A DNA stretch of 64,000 nucleotides from Perognathus longimembris pacificus (GCF_023159225.1 NC_063188.1:31803626-31867625), one strand, 5' to 3'; positions 29,425-41,739 are shown, numbered from the stretch's first letter. Numbers and translations: made by a program. Notes: generated by a model from the sequence alone, not told the origin.

Positions 29425-29505
29425 AATTGTGGTGCTGGAGATAAAACCTAGGGCATTATGCAAGCTAGGCAAGTGCAGTGCCACCCAGCTGTGCTCCCAG
29501 ACTGG
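29425..29505 (-). mobile_element. ID-like SINE head, inverted, old
   Basis: 'ttgtggtgctggagataaaacctagggc', then 'aagctaggcaagtgcagtgccacccagctgtgctcccag'. It is a monomeric tRNA-derived head without the second unit seen in the young dimers. Confidence 0.7.
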
Positions 29506-29798
29506 ATCTGTATGTCTTCAATCAGATCTGTTCAGATCCCTTGAACAGGCCTACATTACAAAGACTTAGCAAGAGTGTGCTTCTTGAACTAATTCAGCTT
29601 GGGAGTTGGCTAAGACACATACTTCAGCAACTGTCTCCATAGAGATAGAGTCCCTTGGTTTGGGCTTCAGCCCTGGAATCTGCATGTTTAAAAAACTCTC
29701 CTTGAGATAATGAGAACTAAAGCTCTGCCAAAAAGAAAAGAACTTTTTAAAATTAAAAACATAACAAAATCATACACGCACATGTGCATGATGCACAT

Positions 29799-29800
<2 letters not shown>
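29506..29800. other. Intergenic, possible DNA-transposon scrap
   Basis: The stretch near 29660-29720 ('cagccctggaatctgcatgttta') resembles the interior of small hAT elements; weak evidence. Confidence 0.3.

Positions 29801-29849
<49 letters not shown>
29801..29849. repeat. (CA)n microsatellite
   Basis: About 24 uninterrupted AC units, preceded by a mixed 'gcacatgtgcatgatgcacatgta' stretch. Confidence 0.97.
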
Positions 29850-29850
<1 letters not shown>

Positions 29851-30254
29851 CTTTCCTGAAACTCTAAGGGTAAATCAATTCATTTTCTCCCAGCCACAGT
29901 TGGCCCTCTTCTTGTTTTTAAAATAAACTTTTCAGAAAGAGGCAAAAAAGTCCTTCTTGGGCCACACCTTAAGAAACAGCACTCCATCTTAAGGAATGGG
30001 GGTGGAGGTGGGGATGAAAATTTCATGGCTCTGATTCCTATCATGAGCTCCAAACTTATATTCAGCAGCACATGGAAATACCTTCCGAATCCTGATCTTG
30101 TCATATCTAAGTAATGGTTCTGAATCTACTTTACAAAAACCCTGAGCTGTGTCAAACATCTAGACTATATAGGTTTAAGTCCTTAATGCTACCAGTCTGA
30201 AGTGCAAAAGGGACTGAGAGACCTCATCTATACTGGCAGCTATACTGGCAAATT

Positions 30255-30440
30255 TGGCACAGCAGAGGCTTTATAGGCTGTGTGACCTTGAGTAGCTTAA
30301 TCTCTCTGTTCTTCACCTGTAAAATGAGGATAATAACACAGGAGTAAATATGTACCTCACAGTGTGGTTTATGTGGAATTATGAGTTTCTTCATGGATTG
30401 TACATAGAACCATACCTAGTAATACAGTAAACACTTAGGA
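30255..30440 (+). mobile_element. MIR SINE
   Basis: 'ggctgtgtgaccttgagtagc', 'cttcacctgtaaaatgaggataataac' and 'gtacctcacagtgtgg' are in MIR order. Confidence 0.88.
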
Positions 30441-30459
30441 AACATCTGATTCTTACTGC

Positions 30460-30520
30460 TATAAATATATATGTACATATATAAACCTGTATGGATCATA
30501 TATATATATATATATCATAC
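30460..30520. repeat. (TA)n-rich tract
   Basis: Imperfect TATATG/TATA runs, with about 11 pure TA units at 30498-30517. Confidence 0.85.
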
Positions 30521-31022
30521 CTATACTATAACAGATCTGTAATACCCACAAGGAATAAATAAGCAGATGTATGTGATACAGCTCTAAATGTAGTGAAATT
30601 GGTTGAATTTAACAGTAAAATTAGCTGAAGTCCTCAGAGTTCCAGAGAGTAAGACAATCATGGAAAAATATTTTGGGGAGCAAGACTGGTCAAGGGTTAT
30701 TCTGAGGCCCCAAAAGATGGCAGCTTTAGGTCTCTTACATTCAGAATGTGACTCATACCCTCATGCCTAACTTGTGGCATTCAATTTATGGGATTATAGG
30801 ATTTCCTTCTGGGACCTGCTAGGACTAATTAAAGTTTTAGGGCTCCTGGGAGACCAGCTGTGGTTTGTACAGAGCGGTTCTTGAAAAAATGACTTTGCAA
30901 TAGGATTCCTAACTCTAGCTCCACATGCTGAAGGCTCCCAGGTCATCATATAGTTCTATCTGTCCATTTTTGGCCTAAATCTCCAGTCATTAATTTTGTA
31001 CATTTCACTACCATACATTCCT

Positions 31023-31060
<38 letters not shown>

Positions 31061-32022
31061 ACCAAAAGCTGAAGGGACTGCTGTCATTGCCTGAGGGTCC
31101 CTGAGTAGACTGTGTTCTGTATATGTAGCTATTGCCTGTCATCCTCCCTCCAGCCCTCCCCTCTCCAGCCACATCACTGCTTTGGAAGGAACATGATGAC
31201 TCAAAGGAGAGGAGGATGAGGTTTCTGGGAAGAACAAGAAGGGATACTTGACATTCAAGGCCTATGTCCCCACCGCCTCTTGCCTTAAATGCTGAACTGC
31301 CACCACCTTCTTGCCCTGGGAAAGTAAATTGAGGGGAGAAAAATCCCATCTAGCCACATGAGGTCAAGTTAGACCAGGTGGACCCTAGTGGGTTCCCAGT
31401 CCCATAGTCTTTGCCTGGGCTCTAAGCCAAGAATTCCAAGTTTCCTGTTGGACATGTCCACTTGGAAGTCCTCTTGGCACCCCAAGCCCAACAAGTCCAA
31501 ACTGAACTTGCACCTAGAATACCCTCCCAACTTCCATTGATCCTCCTGGCCAAATCTTCCATCCTTCCACATCCAGCTCCACGTACTTCAGCTGTGAAGC
31601 CTTCCTCAGCTTCCTCAGATACGAGCTCAGTTGTCATTATCACTGCCTCTATAAAGCAAATGCATTCCTGCATTACAGCCCTCCTGGCAATGGGGACTTA
31701 TGTGTACCACTAGCTGGGGCAGTCCACAATCCCTATCTAGGACCATATTAAGTTCTCCTTTGATCCTCTGTATCTGCAGGCTTAGATACAATAATATACC
31801 GAAGATGAAAATGGTAGATGCTACCTTCTGCATTTAGAAAGAATAAATGAGATAATGCAGGCAATATTGTCAAAGATAATGGGAATGAAGAGGAGAATGG
31901 TAAGAAGGAAGAAAAGTTGGCTTCATATCCATTCAGTGCTTTCTAAATGCCAAATACTGTTCTGCCTTTACATGGTTTTGAGAGTGAGATAAACAGAATT
32001 AATCTATGAAAAGTAATAATAT
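30521..32022. other. Intergenic with a GAT repeat
   Basis: Unique sequence apart from the trinucleotide repeat at 31021-31060. Short frames near 31369-31833 on both strands show no domain. Confidence 0.4.
31021..31060. repeat. (GAT)n trinucleotide microsatellite
   Basis: About 13 uninterrupted ATG/GAT units. The histidine run in the minus-strand frame is an artefact. Confidence 0.97.
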
Positions 32023-32212
32023 GGGGCTGTGAATATGGCTTAATTGTAGAATGCTTGTCTCATATACATGAAGCCCTGGGTTCGATTCCTTAGCACCACA
32101 TATGTAGAAAAAGCCTTAAGTGGCACTGTAACTCAAGTGGTAGTGCTAACCTTGAACAAAAAGAAACTAGGGACAGTGCTCAGGCCCTGAGTCCAACCTC
32201 GGACTAGCAAAG
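32023..32212 (+). mobile_element. Dimeric ID-type SINE, diverged copy
   Basis: Full length: 'ggggctgtgaatatggc', box B 'ggttcgattcc', then 'agtggcactgtaactcaagtgg' and 'agggacagtgctcaggcc'. More mutated than the copies at 4973 or 6520. Only an approximate AAAGTAA-type flanking repeat is seen. Confidence 0.92.
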
Positions 32213-32217
32213 AAAGT

Positions 32218-32260
32218 AAATATATATATATATATATGTATATTTATATTTATATATTCC
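32218..32260. repeat. (TA)n tract
   Basis: TA units and imperfect TATTTA steps grown from the tail of the preceding SINE. Confidence 0.85.
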
Positions 32261-34501
32261 GCAACAATGGATATATTCACATATATACATGTGTATGGTA
32301 AGCATACCATAGGTGGCATATATATATGTGTCTCCTGTTTTGTAGGAACTTTAGGTTTTGCTCTTTCACTCAACTTTATATCATTCTGTTCTCTAACCAT
32401 TCTTTCCCAAGCCCTTGAGTGCTGGGGTAAGTGAGAGATGATCTAGGAGTCTCTGGATCTTTGTCACTGGTAACAGACTGGTTAGTGAAAGAGAGAAAAC
32501 GTTGGAATTTTGTTTAGACTTGGTGTGTAAGAATTCCTTTCCTTCCAGTTACCATTTCTTCAAAGATAGGAGCTATATTGTAGCACAGATTGTATCCCTC
32601 ATAAACACTAGCACTGTGGTGAGCATGTGGTAGGCTCTTTGGGTCTGAACTTGCCCTTGAGAAGGTCTTGGTTATCAGCACCATCAGCATATTTAATAAT
32701 TAATATGGCAAGTCCCAGACCACAGCTGACAGCTTCTCATGAGCACATACAGATCAACAGCCAGAGCCAGCCAGTAGCAGCCCTTTTGGCAACGTTTTGC
32801 TGAGGATGTACCACCAGACCGAGACCAAGGACCTGCATCCCAGAGGCAGGTCTGCTGTGGGCCATTCAGGTGACTGGACACAAGTTTCTTCATTTTCTTG
32901 GGCTTCAGGGTCCTTACCTGTAAAGTGCAACCCTTCCAAGCTGTCTGGGAATTTGTGGCATGGCAGCTGCAAAAGCTCTTTGCCAAAAGGCTGTGCAGAA
33001 GCGAGGTGTTGCTAATTTCAAGAGCTGGGGCTTCACTCACCAGGAAACATTCAGAAAGAGGGGGTGGAAGAGAGAGCAGGGGTTTGTGTATCCAAGACAT
33101 ATGGGGGGCCTATATTTGTTGTCCTCCTGCTTAGCAGCATTAGCAATTCAAGCTGGTGCTGACTGTGGAACACTCTGTCCTTTGGGATCCTCTGAGACAG
33201 GAGGGGTTGCAGAGCAAAGAGACTGTCACCAACGCACAATACAGTGAAAAATAAAGTGATAGCAATGAGGCGCCACGCACACAGGTTCATACACATGCAT
33301 TCACACTCCTGATGGCCCCCAACACTGCCTCCAACAGCAGCTGGAGCTAATTACACACAGACAAATAGGGCCTTCTCCGGCGCGTCCCTCCAAACTGTCA
33401 GCCAGTCCTACCACCCCCACCAGCAGTGCACACCCCTGGGAATTGCCTGAACTCTCAGAAGGGGTGTTGCTGGCGCCATTGCTTAGTGCCTAGAAAGAAC
33501 ACTGGAGGGGGGATACAGGGAAGTAGGAAGCCACCATGTGGCTTCCCTGGCCTAGGAGAGTGGGGTGGGCAGAAAGGAGGGGATGAAGGGGGGAAGAGCT
33601 GGCTGGGATACAGATGCAGCTTTGTGTTAACAGATGTGCTCTCCTGGCAGGAGGGAGCCCAGGCACTTAGCCCCTCCTTTCTCCTTCATATAGGTCCACC
33701 CAGGGATCCCCTCTTAACCCTTCCCACTCTTCAGTCACTGACTTCCTCTCTAACTCTATATCTGGCATAAAACTCAATAAACATTAAATGAACAGATAAG
33801 TGAATGAACACATGAGCCCTCCTCAAACCCTTAGCCCTCCCCAACCCTATTCTTACCTTGCATCCCATAATAATCCCATAAGCCCTTTACTCTATATTTC
33901 TTTCTATATACTCCCTTTGGGCAGCTTCAACTCTCACCTATATGTGCCTAACTTCCAAATCTCCTTTTCCAGCTCAGACCTCTCCAGCTGCCTGCATGTA
34001 ATGCCCAATATGCCCCACATTGAAGTCTTCAGCAGTGACCTCTGAAGGGTATTCTAGCAGCAAATCTTGGCCTGCCCCTGAGGGGTGGAGGAGAGAAGGA
34101 CCTTCTGTATAGCTTCCAACAGGACAGGACAAAATCCTCATCCCAGAGCTCTCTTTATACCAGGAGACCAAAGTCCATACCTTTCCCTTCTTAAATGTTC
34201 CACTCTCTCTCCCTACTGCTTCCCTAATCAGTGCATGAGTGTGCACACACACCTCCACCTCCCACACATGCACAGAAAGAATGAGAGAGAGGGAGTCAGA
34301 TAGGATGCTTACTGCCAATTGGAGGTAACTGCCCCAGTCTGTGCATATAAGACTAGAACAGTCAAGTTTTCTCTACAAAGAAAAGTCCTTGGAAAAGAAC
34401 CAATATGACCCGTGTTATTTTTTCTCCAACACCCTCTCAAACCCACTCTTGTTGCTTTGAAGTCCTAATATTGCCACCTCACACTCACACTATTCCTCAG
34501 C

Positions 34502-34504
<3 letters not shown>
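32261..34504. other. Intergenic, mostly unique
   Basis: About 2.2 kb. An L2 end lies at 32570-32650. Frames of 72-135 codons overlap on both strands at 32693-33296 and another of 114 codons lies at 33426-33770. None resembles a family I know, and overlapping frames in GC-richer DNA are expected by chance. Confidence 0.4.
32570..32650 (+). mobile_element. L2 LINE 3' end
   Basis: 'tattgtagcacagattgtatccc' then 'agcactgtggtgagcatgtggtaggctc', the typical terminal block of L2. Confidence 0.6.

Positions 34505-34565
<61 letters not shown>
34505..34565. repeat. (CA)n microsatellite
   Basis: About 30 uninterrupted CA units, among the longest in the window. Confidence 0.98.
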
Positions 34566-34566
<1 letters not shown>

Positions 34567-34894
34567 AAAGCTCTCTTCTCATCCCCCAACACCTTTTTAC
34601 ATTCTCAAGCCCTGTCGCTGGGCTCACAACTAACCCAGGTAAATATTGAACCAAGACTGGTGGAAAATTAGAATTTCATTCCATCAGAGCAATGCTGAAG
34701 GGAAGACCCAAAATGTTTACTGAGTGTCTACACTCAAATTCTTGCCTGGACTTGGCAAGGATCAGAGCAAATAAAGGCCCCCTTTCCTTTAGACCCTCCT
34801 AGATTTGGACATCAACCAAAAATAGGTTACAAACACAGTAGCTTTTAGTTTTTGACAGTATCAAGGCCTATGAAGACCAGATCCAAGTTAAAGG

Positions 34895-35008
34895 TTGACC
34901 ATTCATTAGCTTTGTGACTTTGATCAAACTATTTGGCCTACATCAGTCTAGTGCCTCCTCCATAAATCAAGAACAATAATATTACCTATGTCATAGAATA
35001 AGAGTTAA
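34895..35008 (+). mobile_element. MIR SINE, left part
   Basis: 'cattagctttgtgactttgatcaaac' and 'aataatattacctatgtcatag' belong to a MIR. The young SINE at 35009 splits it; the remainder is at 35229-35320. Confidence 0.75.
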
Positions 35009-35228
35009 TAGAGGGGCTGGGAATATGGCCTAGTGGCAAGAGTGCTTGCCTCCTACATATGAAACTCTTGGTTCGATTCCCCAGCACCACATATATGGAA
35101 AACGGCCAGCAGGGGCGCTGTGGCTCAGGTGGCAGAGTGCTAGCCTTGAGCGGGAAGAAGCCAGGGACAGTGCTCAGGCCCTGAGTCCAAGGCCCAGGAC
35201 TGGCAAAAAAAAAAAAAAAAAAAAGAGT
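35009..35228 (+). mobile_element. Dimeric ID-type SINE inserted in a MIR
   Basis: A full dimer with pure A-tail of about 20. An exact 18-bp direct repeat, TCATAGAATAAGAGTTAA, occurs at 34991-35008 and 35229-35246, with a few extra bases (tagag before the head, gagt after the tail). The second unit reads 'ggccagcaggggcgctg' where other copies have 'ggccagaagtggcgctg'. Confidence 0.95.
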
Positions 35229-35320
35229 TCATAGAATAAGAGTTAAGTGACCTGATACACCCAGAATAATATTACATACATTTTAGGTGTTCAGTAAATG
35301 TTAGTAGTTATTTTCCTGAT
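35229..35320 (+). mobile_element. MIR SINE, right part
   Basis: 'aataatattacatacattttagg' and 'tgttcagtaaatgttagtag' complete the MIR that starts at 34895. Confidence 0.7.
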
Positions 35321-35394
35321 ACACTCACTGTTCATTGTTAATAGTATAAGTAACAATTCTTATTGAACCTCCAAGAGAACTAGTAAAATGCCTT

Positions 35395-36149
35395 TTTCAA
35401 CCATTTCTTCAATTAACAAATACATGCTGTGTGTCTACAAGTCCCTGAGCTGAAGTCTTGGGATTATATTCACAAAGAAGACATGACTTTGTCTTTGGGA
35501 ATAAACAATTCACTCAAATGAGGTCTGGATTAATTAATAATGCCCTGTGGCACCTGCAAGAAGCAAACACAAATCCTCCTGTAGAGACACACCCTCAGCC
35601 AAATTTTCATAGGATTACCAAGGATAAAGTCTGGCTGAATATGAACTCATAATCTAAAATTACACAACTCACAATGAAGAAACCATGAAAATAGGTGTAG
35701 ATCCTCCAAGAGCTCTGGTATTTCAATTACATGATATAGAATATAGAAAATGCTTTATGAGTATTTAAAAGCAAGAGTTTGGAAACATTAACAAAGAATA
35801 AAACACTAGCAGAAAAGGATAACTTTTAAAATTATATTTTATTATCTTTATTTAAACAAAAGAGTTACCATTAAACAAATTAGTTCATTAATACAATGCA
35901 TCTTCATTGATGGAAAATGATAACTTTCTAAAAGTATGATCTTTTATAAATGGCAAAGCTAGGACTCAGAGAATACTGACTCCTTCAGTAATGTGTAGTG
36001 AGGGACAGAAATCAGGTTTTAGCCTCTATGTTCAGTCATAGTGATTGGAGCTGTGGTGTTTCTTCCTTGAGTCCTCCAACCCTGAAATAACTGCAAAGCA
36101 CTGTTCTACATCCTTAAAGACATTATGTTTCTTAGATAACTTAAAATAC
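35395..36149. other. Intergenic; L2-like scrap, otherwise unrecognised
   Basis: An L2-like piece (inverted) may lie at 35395-35500 ('ttaacaaatacatgctgtgtgtctac'). The rest is AT-rich unique sequence. Confidence 0.35.
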
Positions 36150-37340
36150 ATCAGAGAAACTAAACAACACACATATAAATAATTATTACTATCAGGCTGT
36201 ATGGTAGAACTACTAAAGGTCTGGAATGGTAGGAGATGAAGCCTGAACAGGTCCTTGAAGAATAGATGGATCTGTGAGGATAAAGAGCTTGGGTTGCCCA
36301 GTGACGTTAGAAGAGTCTAGAAGGAGCCTGAACCAAGTCATGAGAAAATGAAGCTACAGAGGAGGAGAAGAATGAATGAATGACATGTATGACAATAACA
36401 TTGGATACTTGCAGGGTAGGCCTGTGCTATCACATCAGACACTTTACTCAGAGGGGGCCTAGCATGGGTTAATGCTCTGGTGCCATCTTAAAATCTTTAA
36501 TTACTTTTAAACATGGCGCTCCATATTTTCAGTGTGTACCAAGACCCACAAAGGTCATAGCTATGTCCTACATAGGTCAAAGGGGGGAAAGTATGTTTGG
36601 AAAGGCAGGGATATTGTGGGAAGGAAAGATCTTGAATACTACTTTGATACTTGCTATGGAGACAACAAGGAATTACTGTATGTTTGAGCAGCAGCAGAAT
36701 ACAGTGAGAATAATTTTAGAAAGCCACTCTTTATAAAAGGGAGTTGTTCAGATGGGCCAGAGAAAGAAGAGGTAGAAATTAGTCAGGAGGCTATTGTGCT
36801 AAACAATAGAAATCTGGACAGAAATAGTGCCAGAAGACATGGAGAAGAAAATGAGGCTCATCATGGATTTGGCCATTTACTGTATGGATGTTTATTGAGC
36901 ACACAATGTACACTAGGCACTGAAGTAAGAGCTGGGATTTGGGAATGCACAGAATACCTCTAACCTGACATGTTCAGAGTTTAATGAGGGACACGAACAC
37001 TGAGTAGATTGTGATAGTTCATGTGTTAAGGACTACAATGGGATTATTTACATATATGCTGTTGTATGAGCCTAGAATAGGGAAACCTAACCCAGATGGA
37101 ATTCAGAGATATTCAAGAAGATTCCATATTTCAGGTGTATCTTTATGATCAAGTAGAAACTCGCCCCATAAAGAAAGCAGAGAAGAGCACTCATGAAGAC
37201 AGAACAGAATTCACATAGTCACAGAATGTGTGCTGTGTATCAGGTACTGTAGGGTAGGCTAAAAATCCTTGCTCTCAGATTGTAGGGGGTAGGGGGAGAA
37301 GACAAATAACCAGAGAATAGATTAGCCAGAGCACAGCACT
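36150..37340 (-). mobile_element. Cluster of inverted L2 LINE fragments
   Basis: Several pieces in a consistent orientation: 36230-36380, 36600-36800 ('gagcagcagcagaatacagtgag', 'ggaggctattgtgctaaac'), 36880-37030 ('tgtttattgagcacacaatgtacactaggcactg') and 37200-37340 ('gtgtatcaggtactgtagg'). Gaps between them hold unrecognised sequence. Confidence 0.6.
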
Positions 37341-37419
37341 GTGGCAGCATAGGGGAGAGACCAGACTTGAGGGATCTTCCACAGAGATGTCTTCTGAATA
37401 CTATGTGCTATAGATGAGG

Positions 37420-37492
37420 TAGAAGGAAGAAAGAGAGGGAGGAAGGGAGGAAAGGAGGGAGGGAGGGAGGGAGGGAGGGTGGGAGGAAGGGA
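37420..37492. repeat. (GGGA)n/(GGAA)n purine repeat
   Basis: Pure purine tract with a core of about nine GGGA units. Confidence 0.95.
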
Positions 37493-37829
37493 AAACAAGT
37501 CTCTCTTACACAGAGATAAAAGACTATGTGTGACTCTAGGGGAATTCTTTATGAGTTCCTGTGATTAAGTTCTAAAATTGATGCGCAAGAACCTGGGAAA
37601 ATATGATCAAGAAAACCTCAAATGTTGGCTAAGGAGTTTGTACATTATTTGAGTGGCAGCCCTCAGACTTGACTCTACATTAGAAGAAGAGCTTTAGAAC
37701 TAGTGATGACTGGATTCTGTCCTAGGGATTCTGCTATCATTTGTTTAAGAGAGAAGCATTGCAAATTTTGAAAATTCCCGCAGTTTGTTCAAATGTGCAT
37801 CCAGGACTGAGAATCATATCTTGAGGGTG

Positions 37830-37975
37830 CTAGTTCTCAAATGTAAACACTCATCATAACTACCTGGACATTTGCAAAACACAGGGGTCAGCATCCTGAG
37901 AGTTTCTGATGCAGCAGGTGCTCTAATGAGTACCTATGCTAACAAGTTGTCAGACAAGTAGATGTTGCTCTTCCT
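37830..37975 (+). mobile_element. hAT-like DNA transposon remnant
   Basis: 'gtgctagttctcaaatgtaaac' and 'ctacctggacatttgcaaaac', then 'gagagtttctgatgcagcagg', resemble small hAT-Charlie elements. Subfamily not assigned. Confidence 0.5.
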
Positions 37976-38149
37976 AGGACCTTACTTTGGAAGCCTCTTG
38001 TTTCAGGAGTTATAAAGCCATTGACAAGGTTCATGTTAGAATTATCTGATTTACATGTCTTAAAGATCATTCAGGCCACGGAGGTGAAGGATAGAAAGTG
38101 AAAGAAGAGCAAGTTATGCTTGGAATCAAAGCTAAAGAAGACTGAGAGG

Positions 38150-38580
38150 ATGCTTACTGCAGTACTATTCTAAATAGCTGTTGTGGAATGGTCTAGGTGC
38201 TCATTTTCTGATGAATGGATAAAGAAAATGTGGATTGTGTACATTATGAAGTATTAATCAATCATAAAGAAGAATGAAATTATGTGCTTGGTGGGAAAAT
38301 TGATGAAACTGCAGATCATCATGTTAAGGAAGATAGACCAGACTTATAAAGACAAATGTTGCATGTTTTCTGTCATAAGCAGAATTTGGATCTAAAGGGG
38401 ACAAAGGAATGACATACAATAAAAGGAAGACTGTTTATTTGAAGAACTAAAAAGTAGGAGTTGTAGAACGGGAGGATGATAGGGAGGGGGGTAAATTTGA
38501 TTGATCGTCTATGAGGGAGATAAGAATACTAGTGTATAGCATCAAAGTCCATTATATTTGTGTATTAAAACTATTACATT
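38150..38580 (+). mobile_element. Old LINE-1 3' end
   Basis: ORF2-end and 3'-UTR type sequence: 'tgatgaatggataaagaaaatgtgg', 'aagaagaatgaaattatgtgc', 'aaattgatgaaactgcagatcatc' and 'gaagatagaccag'. No open frame remains. Confidence 0.88.
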
Positions 38581-38967
38581 GTATTATTCATTATATTCTA
38601 AACATTAACTTCATTATATTACATTGACTATATTCTATACATTACATTCATTCACTCTACATTATATTCATGTATGGAGCTATCAATGAAGCCTATTACT
38701 TTGTATAATTAATAGATGCTAATTTTAAAAATAGATGGCTGGGAGTGGGTAGTCTTTTAAAAAAAAGTGACAGTGGGGATGAAGAAAATGGCTTCCATTC
38801 AAAGAATGCTTAGGGTATACACTTAGCAGGACTAGTGACCAGTGACTGGCAGAATGTAGAGGTGAAAAAAAAGGATGATTGAAAGACGACTCTGGGGCTC
38901 TTACCTTAGCCAACTGATGTCTGTGATTGTACTTGTTACATGAGTTACTGTAGTCAAAAGTTAAATG

Positions 38968-39175
38968 TATTCTGGATGCCAGTGGTTCATGGCTATAATT
39001 CCAGCTACTCAGGAGGGTGTGATGTAAAGATTGAGGTTTGAAGCCAGCCCAGGCATATAAGACCATGAGACTTTTTCTCCAATTAACAACCAAAATTCTG
39101 TACTAGAGGCATGGTGTAAGTGGTAGAGTACCAGCCATGAGTGAAAAAGCCAAGGAAGAACACTCAAGGCATGAT
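38968..39175 (+). mobile_element. Composite B1-ID SINE, old copy
   Basis: The B1-like left part ('ggctataattccagctactcaggagg') is joined by 'caattaacaacc' to a decayed ID-like right part ('ggtgtaagtggtagagtaccagcc'). Confidence 0.85.
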
Positions 39176-40139
39176 ACTAGGTATATACAGTGTTAACAGT
39201 TAACAGGCTAAGATGAGGGGAGGGGAGTAGTTCCAGGAAATTCAACAGGCACCTCTCAGGCATCTTTTAGCATCACAAGTTTTTACTTCAACCTTAATCA
39301 AGTTGTAACTCTACAAAATACATGGCAACATAAAGGAAGATGCAGATCACCCACATTCTGGCCCCAGGTATGATGCCTGCTCCTCTGCTCTCACCCTAGG
39401 TATGTTGATTTTATCCATTCCTTATTTTAACAAAGTCGCATAGTGCCACTGCCTACAGACTTTTGAGATGTGGGCAAAGAATTCATAATTCATGCTCTTA
39501 TATAACCAACAAGATAAATGGAAGGGAAGCCTGCGAAATAATTCATTCTGCATGCATGTAAAATGTATCAAAATGAGCAATTTCCAGTGCATCATTGGTA
39601 GGTTATGACTATTTGTAAGTCTCCTCTATGGACAAGTAGACTGTCAGCAATCAGCCAAAGCAGCAGAAATGATGGAATGATTATCCATTAGGGTAGATAT
39701 CGATTATGTACTGTGAGAGGGTTCGACAAGGTTGAGACATGATAAGTCGAGGAAGAGTTAGCAAATATGACAGGAGTTGCTGCTCCATTTCTGATAGTAA
39801 CTGTTCCCTGGCTGACTCAGTGATTAAGCAAAGACACACTCTCATCTGAATCCCTTTGCTCACCCAAGCACAACCCCTGCTTTAGGTTAAATTTAATAGC
39901 CTCATTAAAATCTGCTGTTCAAGAAACTCAAATTACTTCTGCCCAGCAGAAGTCAGGCCATGTGGAGAGAAAGTATATGTTAAATATTTGAACCATCATA
40001 GCCCTGTGTAGAAGCTGATACATAGAGAGTGCTCAATAAATGTTTATTAAAGAAGATGAAGTTAACTAATACATCTGTCCATTTGTTCATCTGTTCATTC
40101 CTCAAACAGATATTCATTTCAATGTAAGAATTAAGAGAG
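39176..40139. other. Intergenic, nothing recognised
   Basis: About 1 kb of unique AT-rich DNA. A MIR- or L2-like terminal block, 'gagagtgctcaataaatgtttatt', lies near 40025-40050. Confidence 0.4.
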
Positions 40140-40345
40140 CTAGGCCTGGAAATCAATGCTTTGGGCTTCAAATGGCAAATCCAGTATGGATTTGGCAAAT
40201 AAATTAGCTTCTCAAAGCCTGATTCCTTCTATATAAAGTGTGCAGACTACTAGTAGTCACTCTTGAATGGCACTGTGAGGATCAAATGAGTTAGTGCTTA
40301 GCACAGGCCCTGGCCCATAGTAAGTGCTCATGAAAGGGCAAGAGT
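40140..40345 (+). mobile_element. MIR SINE
   Basis: 'ttagcttctcaaagcctgattcc', 'gcactgtgaggatcaaatgag' and 'agcacaggccctggcccatagtaagtgctc' are in order. Confidence 0.85.
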
Positions 40346-40884
40346 TATTTTTATTGTGGTATATGCTAGACTAGGCCTTTCTCAAGTAACTAGGTCACTA
40401 TGAGAGGCAAAGAATCTCTTAAGAAATGACAAGGCTTTCGTCCAAAGCTGGTTTTCATTGACATGGTTATTTATGGTTCCAAACCCAGAGCCCCACTGCC
40501 CTAGGCCTGACATTCCTGGCCTGGTGCCTTCCTGTGGCAACTTGGGCTGTCTCTAGGTGTGCTATGCTCTCTAGAGATGCCTGAGAAATTGTGAAGCAGG
40601 AGGTGAAGGAAGAAGGTAAGAGGTAGAGAGGGTTGATTTAAGTGGCAAGGTGCAACCCTCATTGACCTCCATCTTTGATTGGCCTCTTCCTATGGGGACC
40701 CTTCTATACTTTTGTACAGCTCTTTCTGGCAATGCTTCTACTTACTAAGCACCATTCTAAGGTCTATTCTTTTGACTTACTTGAATAGGACTGTCCTTGA
40801 TTTTAATCATTTGAATTTGAAAGCAGTCTAGTAGAGAACACATGACTTAGGAGTTCAGTAAGGGGGCAAGGGTAGTGATAGAAC

Positions 40885-41080
40885 TTGGTGGTTAAGAGGG
40901 GGTTCTGAAGCTAGAAGCACCTAACCACTGAAGAGCTGAGAAATTCTGGGCATGTGTTACCTAGTGTCTGTAAGTCCCAGAATAAAACATGAAAATGAGA
41001 ATAATGGTTATCAAGACTAAATGGAAACCACCTGAACACAGTGGTGGGCGCACAGAGAATTGCTCACTTGGTGATGACTC
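40885..41080 (+). mobile_element. MIR SINE
   Basis: 'ggtggttaagagggggttctgaagctag', 'aaaacatgaaaatgagaataatgg' and 'acagtggtgggcgcacag' are in MIR order. Confidence 0.75.
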
Positions 41081-41585
41081 TTATTCTGAAGTGTCAGATG
41101 GAGAAACAGAAACATTCTTGTGGCTAGTCAGTGGCAAAGCTTTCTTGCTCAATGTTCACTACTAAGCTAGGCCTGACACTTTCAAACCTTTTCTAGTTCC
41201 TTGTTACACAGATCCTGGTATAGCAATTACTAAGATTCCATGGATTTTCTTTACATCCAGAAAATTTAATACATTTAAAATAATGCTTCCCATATCTGTT
41301 TGCCTGAAGACAGATGAACAACACAAAGACAGGTGCTATAGCTTGCTCATCTAATATGCATTTAATTAACGTCTGGTCAATGTTGAGCTGGCAGTTAATA
41401 ATCTACCAAAATTGTGTATGCTTCACTTCTTCTGGGTCATATTACATGCAGTACAGAAAATGGAATGTGGTGCATTGGACTTATTCAGACCTGGATTTGA
41501 ACTCTATGATTGGTAGCTAGGTATAAAGCACAAACCAATTAGTGGGGGGGGAGGTTTGCAGTGTTGGATAAACAGTAAGAGGAGT
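41081..41585. other. Intergenic, nothing recognised
   Basis: A short inverted MIR scrap may lie near 41095-41150; otherwise unique. Confidence 0.4.
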
Positions 41586-41632
41586 GAAGAAGAAGAGGAG
41601 GAGAATAGGGGAGGAGGAAGAGAAGGAAGAGC
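41586..41632. repeat. (GAA/GGA)n purine-rich tract
   Basis: Interrupted GAAGAG/GGAGGA units, purine on the plus strand. Confidence 0.85.
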
Positions 41633-41739
41633 AGCAACAGCCACATGGTGTAGGAATATTCTCCTACAGATGATTTTTGTTCTCTAGCACTGTGAGTGGC
41701 CTAAAATGCATTACATGAAGGAAATATAGTGTAATTGAG

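Noticed and set aside
31008..31349. 113-codon minus-strand frame with a His run
   Set aside because: The His run is the GAT repeat read on the other strand; the rest has no recognisable domain.
32693..33296. Cluster of frames of 72-135 codons on both strands
   Set aside because: Mutually overlapping, unrecognised, and without start or splice context. Left as intergenic.
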